IMG/VR virus record: IMGVR_UViG_3300011114_000873
Location: 1-22,769 of that record
DNA: 22,769 nucleotides
DNA from: a virus
Direction: 5' to 3' (one strand)
Shown here piece by piece: positions 14,372 through 21,955 of this stretch. A program made the position numbers and the translations under genes. Position 1 is the first letter of the stretch; every line of letters starts with the position of its first letter. Below the pieces are notes generated by a model. That model worked only from the letters and a program-made list of their open reading frames with translations, was not told the DNA's origin and searched no databases.

Positions 14372-15118
14372 TTAGCGGTACTTTGCCTCCGCCTTTTTCA
14401 TCTGCCGTTGCCGCTCAGCTTCAATCCACTCCGACGTACTCATGCTCTTGATGGAGCGCGGATCCGTCGTATCAAATACCGGCGTCGTGCCCACTCGGGG
14501 CTTGACAGGCGAAATAGGTTCGGGCGCTTTTGACACCTGTTTCGTCATCGGCTCGGTGGTCAACTTGACCTCCAGCCGTCCAATCTCTTTTGCCTGCAAG
14601 AACGGCGACAACCGGGAGATACGATCTGCCTCTTTGGGGTTTGCCCCCAGATAGTAGGCCAAGTCCGGCCCAATATCAGACGCCTGAATCGTTTCGGCCA
14701 TCACGTTCGTGATCGGAAGATTCGGGTTGTACGCGACTTGTTCAAAGTCATCGTACTTCGACCTGGCTTCTTCCTCACGGTCGTGATAAGCCTCCAGCAT
14801 CTCAGCCTGCTTGGCGCTGGCTTCCCGCGTCCGAATCAGTTCTTCCGCCTTGCGGGCGGCCAGCGCGTCGGCATACGCCTCTACGCTCTCAAACTGATCT
14901 GCCGGCGGTAGCTCAACAGGCGCCTTTACCGGCTGCTGTTGCTGCTGACGCTCCCACTTACGCTGCTCTCTTGCGAGCCTCTTGCTGACAATCGCGTCAA
15001 GTTCTTCCTGTGTGAAAGTCTTGGACGTTTCAGCATCCGGCGAAACTTCAGGTTCAGGCGCCGCCGTAGCCACCTGTTCCGGCGCGGAGGTGTCCGCTAA
15101 CAGTTCTTCATCAGACAT
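14372..15118 (-). CDS. scaffolding protein (248 aa)
   Basis: ATG at 15118 is chosen because GGAG lies 6 nt upstream; a TTG four codons earlier would overlap that site. The protein is highly charged and helical with an acidic, Pro/Ala-rich start (VATAAPEPEVSPDAETSKTF), a coil (VSKRLAREQRKWERQQQQQP), a second coil (EELIRTREASAKQAEMLEAY) and a basic C-terminal helix (WIEAERQRQMKKAEAKYR). A basic C-terminal coat-binding helix is what P22 scaffold uses. Its place directly before the coat gene and the lack of enzyme motifs support scaffolding; sequence similarity to P22 gp8 is not obvious, so the call rests on composition and position. Confidence 0.78.
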   Translation of the reverse strand: MSDEELLADTSAPEQVATAAPEPEVSPDAETSKTFTQEELDAIVSKRLAREQRKWERQQQQQPVKAPVELPPADQFESVEAYADALAARKAEELIRTREASAKQAEMLEAYHDREEEARSKYDDFEQVAYNPNLPITNVMAETIQASDIGPDLAYYLGANPKEADRISRLSPFLQAKEIGRLEVKLTTEPMTKQVSKAPEPISPVKPRVGTTPVFDTTDPRSIKSMSTSEWIEAERQRQMKKAEAKYR

Positions 15119-15192
15119 ACATGGCTCCAAAAAGCCCCCGGTGAGCCTCGCCGGTACGGTTATTTTGTTTTTACCCTATTTGGCAGAAACAA
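15119..15192 (-). promoter_or_regulatory. candidate internal promoter and leader hairpins before scaffold gene
   Basis: On the - strand TTGATT (15191-15196), a 17-nt spacer and TAAAAA (15168-15173) form a weak sigma70-like pair (4 of 6 matches each). Downstream, CCGGCGA can pair with TCACCGG (one mismatch) around GGC, and alternatively GGCTC (15143-15147) can pair with GAGCC (15123-15127), which would cover the scaffold GGAG site. Both readings are weak alone; the region is one of the few gaps in the operon and precedes the most highly needed products. Confidence 0.28.
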
Positions 15193-15459
15193 TCAATCAA
15201 AAATGACCGTGGCGGAGACAGTTCCACTGATAACGACGTAAAGGCCGTCATTAAACTGAACGCCGTCCACCGGAAAAATATAACTAGTGGCCGAAACGGG
15301 AGTAAACACGCCGATCAGCGTGGCTGAAGTCGTTTTGGCTTCTGAATCGTAAACCGTAATGGTTGGTGTAGCCGACGCGGCGCTAACAAAAATCCCTTTT
15401 AGCTTGCCAAAATTTGGTTTTAAGTTGGCCGAAGCTGTGATGTATGTTGCGGTTGCCAT
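15193..15459 (-). CDS. 88-aa beta-rich phage protein, head module
   Basis: The ATG is preceded by TAGGGGGCATC. The product is small, uncharged and Ser/Thr/Val-rich: NFGKLKGIFVSAASATPTIT, VYDSEAKTTSATLIGVFTPV, FPVDGVQFNDGLYVVISGTV. It looks like an eight-strand jelly-roll-type module; I recall similar 80-100 aa proteins in phage structural clusters, with the same LKG.FVS...TPTITVYD...GLYV.ISGT order. It lies between the Dps-like gene and the scaffold gene. A minor capsid or decoration role is plausible; no function can be assigned from sequence. Confidence 0.65.
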   Translation of the reverse strand: MATATYITASANLKPNFGKLKGIFVSAASATPTITVYDSEAKTTSATLIGVFTPVSATSYIFPVDGVQFNDGLYVVISGTVSATVIFD

Positions 15460-15517
15460 GATGCCCCCTACGCTAGGTTATTAATCAAAATGCCTTCAAT
15501 GCCAAGGCCTACGGAAA

Positions 15518-15880
15518 TCATGACAAAAACCGTAACTTGTATAGCGTTGACAGGTACAGTTCGATGATCCCATCAATCAGGTTCTGCAACGGCGTGTCTG
15601 TCTTCGGGCACACCTCGTAGCGCATGGACTCGATGGCTTCCAGCTGGTCTTCCAGAAACTCAACCACGTTGCTGGTCTTCTTCGCGCCCTGCAACGAAAT
15701 CGGCCCGATCAGACCGTGCCGCCCCTGGTACGCCTCGGCAAACCCGTCCGCCAGGTCAATGATGCCTTCGTAGAACTCCTGCAACGCCTTGTGTTTGGCG
15801 TAGCTGCGGGTGTTCAAATGCACGCTATGCGTTACGTCGCGGGCCAAAAACAGCATCCCAACTAATTCGGCGCACTTCAT
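15518..15880 (-). CDS. Dps/ferritin-like four-helix protein (120 aa)
   Basis: The ATG overlaps the portal stop (ATGA). Four helices can be read: about 1-25, 28-53, 70-89 and 97-118. The first two carry H18, H30, D45 and E49, with spacing 12, 15 and 4, matching the H51, H63, D78 and E82 ferroxidase ligands of E. coli Dps; Q34 replaces Dps D67. The stretch HLNTRSYAKHKALQEFYEGI followed by IDLADGFAEAYQG strongly recalls the Dps pattern HWN.RG..F...H......Y......D..AER. Phage proteins of this sort fall, I believe, in an uncharacterised family (DUF5856). Iron binding or DNA protection is inference; the protein is shorter than Dps (about 160 aa) and may lack full activity. Its place between portal and scaffold is unlike P22. 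Confidence 0.68.
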   Translation of the reverse strand: MKCAELVGMLFLARDVTHSVHLNTRSYAKHKALQEFYEGIIDLADGFAEAYQGRHGLIGPISLQGAKKTSNVVEFLEDQLEAIESMRYEVCPKTDTPLQNLIDGIIELYLSTLYKLRFLS

Positions 15881-18021
15881 TGCATTGGCTCCTGCATCGG
15901 CATTTCACCCGGAAGTTCTTGTGGCGGCATCTCAGGCATCCCGCCGGCCTGCGGCGCAAGGTCGCCGGACTCCATCATGCCGTGGATGGTGCCCAGCACG
16001 ACGTCTTGCACCTGATCTGGCGTCATCCCGGCCATCGTCGCCGAGATCCGCTTCGTTTCGGCGTCATACGCTTTAATCTTCAGCTCCTGCGCTTCCATCG
16101 ACTGCGCTACGCCTTGAAGCATCTGGTGCATTTGCTCCATCTCTTGCCCCATCGCCGCCATCTGCTGCTCGGCTTGCATCAAAGCCGGCGTCTTGTCGTC
16201 ATCCGACAGCAGTTTTGGATCAATCGTTTTCGCAAACCGCGCCGACATTTCCTGCGCACCCGGCCAGTCCATGTTCTTGATGAACAAATCGCCGGCTACC
16301 GCCCAAAGTTGCGGGTTGCCCTGCAAAATTTGGCTCATCGCGTCCATTGCTTCCTGACGCTTGGTCATGTAGCTCGGGCCCGTGGTGACGCACACGTCGT
16401 ACTTTCCGACGCCGGGGTTGTAAATCTTCTCGATTACGTTCCCCATGTCGTCTTCCATGCGGCGAACAGGCTCTGGCTGCGTCGGGTCAATCTTGACGGC
16501 CTTCACATCGCCGTCCAGCCCGACAATCCGCGCAATTCGCTGCGTGTCGTAGATTTTCGGCACCAAATCCACAATCTGCCGAGTAATATACCGCACGGCA
16601 CGCGCCAGGTTATCCACATAGTGGTACGTTCCGGTGTCGCCCTGCTTCTCTCGCGCCAAAATAGCCCGGCCAGACCGCTCATTGCTGGTCGCGCCCAGGC
16701 TTGAATCGTATTGCCCGGTGGTCGATTTGATGTCGTCCGACGCGCCCATCTTGGCCTGAATCAGCCCGGTCTGCGCCAACGGCGGGGCGGCGCGCTGCGG
16801 CAGCGGCAATACCGACCCCTGACCGTCCGTTACGTCCGGGTTGACTTCCAAATACGGCCAGTTGTTGACGTTGGCCGTTTTCCACTGCGATTCGTAGCCT
16901 TCAAACTGCCCGCCGTAGCCAATAAACGGGGCTTTCGGCGCCAACGCCAGCATTTCCGCTTCCTGACTGACCCAGTAGTTGTACATGCGCTGGGCGTCTT
17001 TAGCGTTGCGGACGATGCCGGACACAAATACCCGGCCGTCCACTTCAAATTCGTTGCCAACTACGCGGACGACCGGAATCCATTTGCCCGCCCAGTCCCG
17101 CTCTTCCAGCACTTCAAAGCCGTTGATGCGGCACCACTTGATTTTGCGGCGCTGCACTTGCCGGCTCTTAATGGGCCGATAGCCCATCGCCTTAACCTGC
17201 GCCATTTCCGGGGCGTCGTCATATAGAACGATGTTTCCCGGGAACATGTGCAACGTGGTTGGCTCGTACTCGGCGTAGAAGTACTCGGCGATGCGCACCG
17301 TATCTTCGTTGATCCACTGGCTCAGCGACTGGTCGCCTACGCCTTGTAGCTCAATGCTAGATAACGGGCGGGCGTCAGGATATTGACGCTCAAATTCTTC
17401 TTTCAGCAGGTCTTCCGTGATGAAGCACCATTCGGCGTCGGCGCCGCACGGGTCTTGAATGGTCGGGTCCATGTACACGCTGAACGAGTTCCGAATCCGC
17501 CCGATCTTGATGTCCTGATCAAACGAATCGTCGTCGCAGTACTCCGTCAACAGCCGGATGTACCCCTCGCCATACGTCACCTGGTTCTCGCACGCCGTGT
17601 CATACGCCACGTCGGCGTCGCTGATGTACTCGATGTGCCGCACCAGCCCGTCAAATATTTCGGCCACCTCAACGTCGGCCTTGTCGTCCGCCGGAATGAC
17701 CTTGCCAGACGGCCGATTCTGCCGCTGGTCGTTGGTGACCTGCTTCACATGCTGCGGCAACTTGTTGATGGTCAGGCACGGCCTAGCGTTGATCGTCTGG
17801 CCCTGCACCGACCCCCGCGTCGCCAATACGTCCGCCGGCCACTGCCATTGGTTGTCCGGCGACCCTGCGGCGAACCGCAGATCATCTATTTCATCTTCGC
17901 GAGATTCAGAATACGCGGCTACCGCCAGCGTCATGCGGTGGCGGGCCTGCGACAGCAGGTCGGACTGGTCGGTTCCGCCGTTTGCTACCGACAGAACGGC
18001 GTTTTTACTTTTTGGCGCCAC
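15877..18021 (-). CDS. portal protein, P22 gp1-like (714 aa)
   Basis: A GTG start lies 17 bp inside the preceding gene with GGTGA close upstream. The N-terminal SQARHRMTLAVAAYSESRED, then INARPCLTINKLPQHVKQVT and NDQRQNRPSGKVIPADD, is a clear P22-type portal signature; further family segments are TYGEGYIRLLTEY, SFSVYMDPTIQDPCGADAEW and NNWPYLEVNPDV. Residues about 611-660 are a Met/Gln-rich coil (MGQEMEQMHQMLQGVAQSM) that probably forms the barrel, and the last 25 residues are Met/Pro/Glu-rich. P22 portal has 725 residues, so size agrees. It would form the dodecameric DNA channel, bind the terminase and later the gp4-like adaptor. Confidence 0.94.
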   Translation of the reverse strand: MAPKSKNAVLSVANGGTDQSDLLSQARHRMTLAVAAYSESREDEIDDLRFAAGSPDNQWQWPADVLATRGSVQGQTINARPCLTINKLPQHVKQVTNDQRQNRPSGKVIPADDKADVEVAEIFDGLVRHIEYISDADVAYDTACENQVTYGEGYIRLLTEYCDDDSFDQDIKIGRIRNSFSVYMDPTIQDPCGADAEWCFITEDLLKEEFERQYPDARPLSSIELQGVGDQSLSQWINEDTVRIAEYFYAEYEPTTLHMFPGNIVLYDDAPEMAQVKAMGYRPIKSRQVQRRKIKWCRINGFEVLEERDWAGKWIPVVRVVGNEFEVDGRVFVSGIVRNAKDAQRMYNYWVSQEAEMLALAPKAPFIGYGGQFEGYESQWKTANVNNWPYLEVNPDVTDGQGSVLPLPQRAAPPLAQTGLIQAKMGASDDIKSTTGQYDSSLGATSNERSGRAILAREKQGDTGTYHYVDNLARAVRYITRQIVDLVPKIYDTQRIARIVGLDGDVKAVKIDPTQPEPVRRMEDDMGNVIEKIYNPGVGKYDVCVTTGPSYMTKRQEAMDAMSQILQGNPQLWAVAGDLFIKNMDWPGAQEMSARFAKTIDPKLLSDDDKTPALMQAEQQMAAMGQEMEQMHQMLQGVAQSMEAQELKIKAYDAETKRISATMAGMTPDQVQDVVLGTIHGMMESGDLAPQAGGMPEMPPQELPGEMPMQEPMQ

Positions 18022-18133
18022 GCTTCACCGCGTAAGCAATAGCCACGGCCTGCTTCGGCGGCTTGCCCGCCTTCAGCTCAGCCTTCACATTGGCCCGAAA
18101 CGCCTCTTTGCTGCCGGATTTTTTGAGCGGCAT
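18005..18133 (-). CDS. basic microprotein (42 aa), K-rich
   Basis: ATG at 18133 follows the previous TAA by one base, so translation is probably coupled; a longer frame upstream only shadows the 51-aa gene. The product is MPLKKSGSKEAFRANVKAEL followed by KAGKPPKQAVAIAYAVKRGA and KK, with 12 Lys/Arg in 42 residues. The KPPKQAVAIAYAVKR stretch recalls a recurrent small phage protein that I have seen described only as hypothetical. Two short helices are likely. A nucleic-acid or virion-interior role is a guess from charge and neighbours. Confidence 0.75.
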   Translation of the reverse strand: MPLKKSGSKEAFRANVKAELKAGKPPKQAVAIAYAVKRGAKK

Positions 18134-18134
18134 C

Positions 18135-18290
18135 TTACTTTCCTTTCGGCTTGGCCGTCTTGGCTGACTGCTTAAACGCCTTGGCGGTGGGCGCGCCTTC
18201 CGCGCCGGGCTTCCGCATCTTCTCGCCGCTACCCGCTTTGATGCGCTCGCGCTTGGCGTTGATGTTGGCATATAGCCCGGGTTTGCTCAT
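18135..18290 (-). CDS. basic microprotein (51 aa), LYANI/KAGSGEKMRKPG type
   Basis: The ATG overlaps the stop of the 85-aa gene (ATGA). The product reads MSKPGLYANINAKRERIKAG, then SGEKMRKPGAEGAPTAKAFK and a Lys/Ala tail; 14 of 51 residues are Lys/Arg. The motif LYANI.AKRERI..GSGEKMRKPG is one I recall from many phages, where it is uncharacterised. It is second of three consecutive basic microproteins between terminase and portal. Too short for the usual gene-finder cut-offs, but the in-frame coupling and recognisable motif support it. Confidence 0.8.
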   Translation of the reverse strand: MSKPGLYANINAKRERIKAGSGEKMRKPGAEGAPTAKAFKQSAKTAKPKGK

Positions 18291-18544
18291 GGGCACTTCC
18301 ATCTCCTGAGCGACGCCTTAGCTCGCTCGCCATCTTTTGCCTTAGCCGCTACCGCACCCATACGCGCGCAGAAACTCGCCTTGCGGCCCTTGTCCGCTTC
18401 CGTCTTGGGGCTCGGCGCCGGCGCCTTCAACTTGCTGCCCGTCTCGCGGTTGTACTTTTCCCGCCCCTTGGCGGTCAGGCCAGCGCCCTTGCTGGCCGGC
18501 AGCTTCTCGCCGCGCCCCACACTAAGCGAGACGCTCTTTTTCAC
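18287..18544 (-). CDS. basic small protein (85 aa), probably DUF6321-type
   Basis: A GTG start overlaps the previous TGA (GTGA). The product contains LPASKGAGLTAKGREKYNRE, TGSKLKAPAP and, near the end, RKASFCARMGAVAAKAKDGE and KASLRRWKC. The GLTAKGREKYNRETGS..KAP and SFCARM...AKASL.RW.C blocks match my memory of the phage family DUF6321; the two conserved cysteines (in FCARM and WKC) may bind metal or form a pair. About a quarter of residues are Lys/Arg. Function is unknown; position before the other basic microproteins and the portal suggests a head-related or DNA-contacting role. Confidence 0.8.
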   Translation of the reverse strand: MKKSVSLSVGRGEKLPASKGAGLTAKGREKYNRETGSKLKAPAPSPKTEADKGRKASFCARMGAVAAKAKDGERAKASLRRWKCP

Positions 18545-18954
18545 CGGCAGTGGATGAGCGCGAAGTTGATGCCCACCGCTTCCGCCAGAGCGCCAGCCGT
18601 GGTGTTGCGCAGCGTGATGCTGGCCGTGCCCGCGCCCAGCGAGTCAACCCACAGGTTGTACGAGGCGGCGGTGGCGCCAGCGGCGACGTTCAGGATCAGC
18701 ACGTCGTTGCTGCTGATCAGATTGTTGTTCAGCGTGAACGACACGTTGGTGCCTGCGCCCAGCGATGCGTTGTTCAACGTAATGCGGCCCGCCGACTTGT
18801 TCAACGTCACGGCAGTAGACTTGCTGGTCGCCTGCGTCACGGTGCCCTGCGCGGCGGCGGTGTAGCCCAGCTCGCGGTCGGACAGAATGACGTCCGAACC
18901 GTTAATCTCCTGATCCGCGTACGCAACGCCAATCGGTTTCGTATTGCTGCTCAT
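18541..18954 (-). CDS. beta-domain structural protein (137 aa)
   Basis: The ATG lies 3 bp after the large terminase stop. Residues 1-40 are a linker (SSNTKPIGVAYADQEING); residues about 40-137 form a beta domain (VTQATSKSTAVTLNKSAGRI, VSFTLNNNLISSNDVLILNV, YNLWVDSLGAGTASITLRN, TAGALAEAVGINFALI). The domain aligns over its whole length with the C-terminal domain of the needle-position protein at 9970-10413. Similar proteins are, as I recall, found in phage structural clusters. It has no enzyme motif; a virion surface or decoration role is inferred. Confidence 0.7.
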   Translation of the reverse strand: MSSNTKPIGVAYADQEINGSDVILSDRELGYTAAAQGTVTQATSKSTAVTLNKSAGRITLNNASLGAGTNVSFTLNNNLISSNDVLILNVAAGATAASYNLWVDSLGAGTASITLRNTTAGALAEAVGINFALIHCR

Positions 18955-18957
18955 TTC

Positions 18958-20478
18958 CTAAGCCCCCATCCAAGAGTTGATGACGCCGGCCTGCGCGACC
19001 ATACGTCGTGGTTTCTCAACGTACTCCCGGTGCGCTACCGGAAAGGCAAACGTCACCGCCAATGCATCCGCCGCGTCTGGACTTGCCAGACCCCGCGCCT
19101 TCATGTCCTTCTTCGACTCCAACTGGATTACCCCGCTGGACGTCGGCTTCACCATCACGCCCGTCAGATCTGACTTGAACCGGCGGTCGTCCGGGATGCT
19201 AGCAGACTTCAGCCAGTCTTTCATAGCCCCCCACAGCTCAGCCCGTTTGTTCAGGTACATGGGCTGTTTGGGCCTCCAGCCGAAGTTGACGCCTTTTACT
19301 ACCTTGTACCGCTGCTCGTGCAACCTGTCCAAGATGCCGTACCCCAGGCCGCCCTCGTCTATCACCGCCAGCACCGGCTTGTACTCTTCAATGGCCTCGA
19401 TGACCCGTCCCACAATCGCCATCGTGTCCTCGCCCTGGTACCGCTTGATGGCCTTCACGTCCCGGCCCTGCCGCACCACGATGACCGTCGAGTCCGCCCC
19501 GCCTCGCGCCGGGTCGATGCCCAATATGATGGGCGCCGTCTCATCGTTGTACCTCGGCCGCGCTACGGCGTCGTTCACCAGCTGCGGCGAGATGAACTGG
19601 TCGTCGCCTTCGCTCGGGAACTCCCCGTACACCTCAACCCGCGCCTGATATGAGTCCGGCCCGTACTCCGCGATGATCTGCTCGTAGACCGCCTTGTCAG
19701 TGTCCTCCACCGTCCGCGCGTCCACCTGCTTCCCTTGCCAGAAGTCCCGCTTGGCGTGGAAACACTCGAAGAAGTACCCCTGATTACGCCGGGGGTTGCT
19801 GAACGCCAGCCAATACCTGTCCAAGATGTTCTCGGTGAAGAACCCCGCGCCTACCGACCAGATGCTGTCCGGGATGCCGCTCGCCTCGTCGAAGATGAGC
19901 ATCATCCCGTCGTGGTTGTGAACGCCCGCGTAACTGTCCGGGTTCTCCTCACTCCACAGCTTTCCTTCCGCCGCCCAGTAGCGCGTGCCCTTCTTCAGAT
20001 CGCGCTCCACAATGTCCGTCAACCATTTGGCGGGCGTCAATTTCGTGGCGCTCGGCTCCCACCAGTGCGAGTTGATGAGCATCGCCGTCCACTTGCTCAA
20101 CTCGCCCCAGGTCACCGACCGCAGCTGCGCTTCGGAGTTAGCGCTCACTACTACCGAAGACCCAATCCGCGTCGTCAACATCCACAAGATGAGCCAACTG
20201 ACCAACGCCGACTTGCCAATGCCGCGACCTGACGCCACGGCCATCCGCAGCGTGTCCATGTCCACCTTGCCCTGGTTCGCCTTGATGTGCGCGGCCAGAT
20301 TCCGCAGCGTCTCGCGCTGCCACTTGCGCGGCCCCCGAAACTTGGCCAGCGGGGTGCCGGGTTGGTTCCACGGGAAACTGAACAAAACGAACGCTTCCGG
20401 GTCGTCCGCTATCTGCGGCGACCATAGCCGGGCCATCAGCGTCTGCTCTTCGTCGGCGGAATAGATCGGTTTTTGCAT
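18958..20478 (-). CDS. terL: terminase large subunit (506 aa)
   Basis: The ATG overlaps the previous stop (TAATG). The ATPase domain has Walker A SGRGIGKS (residues 83-90) and Walker B MLIFDEASG (193-201). The nuclease domain has the RNase H-like acidic residues in GIDPARGGADST (D322), AVIDEGGLGYG (D374) and ASPDAADALAVTFAFP (D468, D471). Length is typical of headful and related terminases. It cuts concatemeric DNA and pumps it through the portal using ATP. The early part (FSFPWNQPGTPLAKFRGPRK) carries the adaptor segment seen before Walker A in this clade. It is separated from the small subunit by the methyltransferase and the 73-aa gene. Confidence 0.97.
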   Translation of the reverse strand: MQKPIYSADEEQTLMARLWSPQIADDPEAFVLFSFPWNQPGTPLAKFRGPRKWQRETLRNLAAHIKANQGKVDMDTLRMAVASGRGIGKSALVSWLILWMLTTRIGSSVVVSANSEAQLRSVTWGELSKWTAMLINSHWWEPSATKLTPAKWLTDIVERDLKKGTRYWAAEGKLWSEENPDSYAGVHNHDGMMLIFDEASGIPDSIWSVGAGFFTENILDRYWLAFSNPRRNQGYFFECFHAKRDFWQGKQVDARTVEDTDKAVYEQIIAEYGPDSYQARVEVYGEFPSEGDDQFISPQLVNDAVARPRYNDETAPIILGIDPARGGADSTVIVVRQGRDVKAIKRYQGEDTMAIVGRVIEAIEEYKPVLAVIDEGGLGYGILDRLHEQRYKVVKGVNFGWRPKQPMYLNKRAELWGAMKDWLKSASIPDDRRFKSDLTGVMVKPTSSGVIQLESKKDMKARGLASPDAADALAVTFAFPVAHREYVEKPRRMVAQAGVINSWMGA

Positions 20479-20699
20479 TATTCCGGCCAGACCACAATCG
20501 GGGTATGCACGCCGGTGTAGGCGCCTTCAATGTTGAAACTTATGTAATCGCAGGCGTCTTCATAGCTGGCGCCGTCCCGCTCCATCAGAATGCCCGCGAT
20601 TTTGTCACCGTCGTACACATACGCTTCGTATTGGCTTCCATCGCGCCAGACATTGGAAATCCCGATCAAAGCCGCGTCAAGGTCGTCTAACTTAATCAT
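20478..20699 (-). CDS. 73-aa phage protein of unknown function
   Basis: The ATG overlaps the methyltransferase stop (ATGA) and the TAA overlaps the large terminase ATG. The product is acidic: MIKLDDLDAALIGISNVWRD, GSQYEAYVYDGDKIAGILME, RDGASYEDACDYISFNIEGA. It has an alpha/beta look and no known motif. A DNA-mimic or terminase-associated role could be imagined from its charge and place, but nothing in the sequence proves it. Coupling on both sides suggests it is produced at similar levels to its neighbours. Confidence 0.7.
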   Translation of the reverse strand: MIKLDDLDAALIGISNVWRDGSQYEAYVYDGDKIAGILMERDGASYEDACDYISFNIEGAYTGVHTPIVVWPE

Positions 20700-21955
20700 C
20701 GCGGGAAGAACTTATCCAATATAGGGTTTACCACATGCTGAGTCATAGCCGGGGCCATTCCATTACCCACGATGGTTTTGGCGAGCCTGCCGCTTTCCGG
20801 CAGCGGGTAGTCGTCAGACAAGCCCATCAGCCTAGCATACGCGCGGGGGTTCAGCGTGTAAGTCGTTCCGTCCGGCATTACGATGCGGTCGGCCCCAAAC
20901 TCTTTTGCGGTAGCTTTTACCGGAAACGACGGTTCGCCTGCGTATGCGTATGGTATCTGGCCTCTGAACCCCGACCCGCCGCCTACAATGACCGGACGGG
21001 TCAGGTTTTCAACGTCTACGCCCTGCGCGGCCAGCCGCTGGCGTTGCCAGGGGGCAAGTGTTGACTTTTTCATTGTCGGCAGCAGGTCTTCTACTGCTGC
21101 CAACCAGTCTGATTTTGGCGCCGCTGCGGCGACCGACGGCGGCGGGAGGTCTTCGCGGCTGGCCCGAAGCATTATTCGCTCCCGGCGGCTGGGTGCGCCT
21201 AGCGCAGCAGCGTCGTGGACGTCGATGTTCCATTTGTACCCAAGTTCATCCAGCTTGTCGGTAATGATTTTTAGGGCCGCTTTGCCCTTGCTCTGATATT
21301 GCGGGACGTTCTCTAGCGTGAACACGCGAGGCTCAATGTCTTGCAGCGCCCGCGAGGTTGCTTGCGCGGTCATAATGTCTAGCGGCGTTTCGCCTACGCC
21401 GCATTTGGCGCCAGAGTAGTTCTTGCACACCGGGCTGGCATGGAGAATATCAACCTGGTCGCGAAACTTTGCGAAATCTATGTTTCGGACGTCGTCGATG
21501 TTGATGTGGTCGCCGTGAACCGATTTGTAGTGCGCCCCTATGTCCGGGTCGAACTCCACCGCCGCCACAGGCTTGACCCGGCCTTTTAGCGCCTGTTCAT
21601 ACGTTCCGCCGCCGGAAAACAGCGTCATCAGCCGTGGCAGTCCTGTCGTCACTGTCCCCGCTCCTGCTTTAGGCCCAAAGGGAATGCCGCCGGTCATGGC
21701 CGCGCCGGCGAAGCCCATGGCGTCCTCGGGCGTGGGCTGCCGGCCCATCAGCGCCTGCCGGGGCATACTGATCGTCGAGTCTATGCCCGCCAGCAGTTTC
21801 GCCAGAATGGCGTTGCCCGTCGCCTGATACCCCGACGCCTGCGGTTGCGGCGCGAACCGGCTGAAGATGGGCGTGACCGGGTAGTTGATGTTGCCGTCCT
21901 CGTCCATCGTCACCATCGCATTCTGCGGTGGTGGTGCCAGCATGTTACGGGGCAT
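20696..21955 (-). CDS. C5-cytosine DNA methyltransferase with virion-protein-like N-terminus (419 aa)
   Basis: ATG at 21955 is preferred over GTG at 21967 because AAGGTGAGG lies just upstream of it. The catalytic part starts near residue 108: motif I LFSGGGTYEQAL (112-123), motif IV ASPVCKNYSGAK with nucleophile C177, motif VI ENV (215-217), motif VIII GAPSRRERI (253-261), a short target-recognition region (about 268-350), motif IX ARLMGLSDDY (374-383) and motif X GNGMAPAMTQHVV (397-409). Motif IV has PVCK where PPCQ is usual; similar variants exist in phage enzymes. Residues 1-105 (MPRNMLAPPPQNAMV; ISMPRQALMGRQPTPEDAMG; FAGAAMTGGIPFGPKAGAG) are not part of any methyltransferase core and look like phage virion/polyvalent proteins. 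It would methylate phage DNA against restriction. The TerS and 73-aa genes overlap it at both ends. Confidence 0.93.
   Translation of the reverse strand: MPRNMLAPPPQNAMVTMDEDGNINYPVTPIFSRFAPQPQASGYQATGNAILAKLLAGIDSTISMPRQALMGRQPTPEDAMGFAGAAMTGGIPFGPKAGAGTVTTGLPRLMTLFSGGGTYEQALKGRVKPVAAVEFDPDIGAHYKSVHGDHINIDDVRNIDFAKFRDQVDILHASPVCKNYSGAKCGVGETPLDIMTAQATSRALQDIEPRVFTLENVPQYQSKGKAALKIITDKLDELGYKWNIDVHDAAALGAPSRRERIMLRASREDLPPPSVAAAAPKSDWLAAVEDLLPTMKKSTLAPWQRQRLAAQGVDVENLTRPVIVGGGSGFRGQIPYAYAGEPSFPVKATAKEFGADRIVMPDGTTYTLNPRAYARLMGLSDDYPLPESGRLAKTIVGNGMAPAMTQHVVNPILDKFFPR

Noticed and set aside
18005-18271. An 88-residue reading of the 42-aa gene
   Set aside because: The added N-terminus is an out-of-frame shadow of the 51-aa gene; the ATG at 18133 follows that gene's stop by one base.
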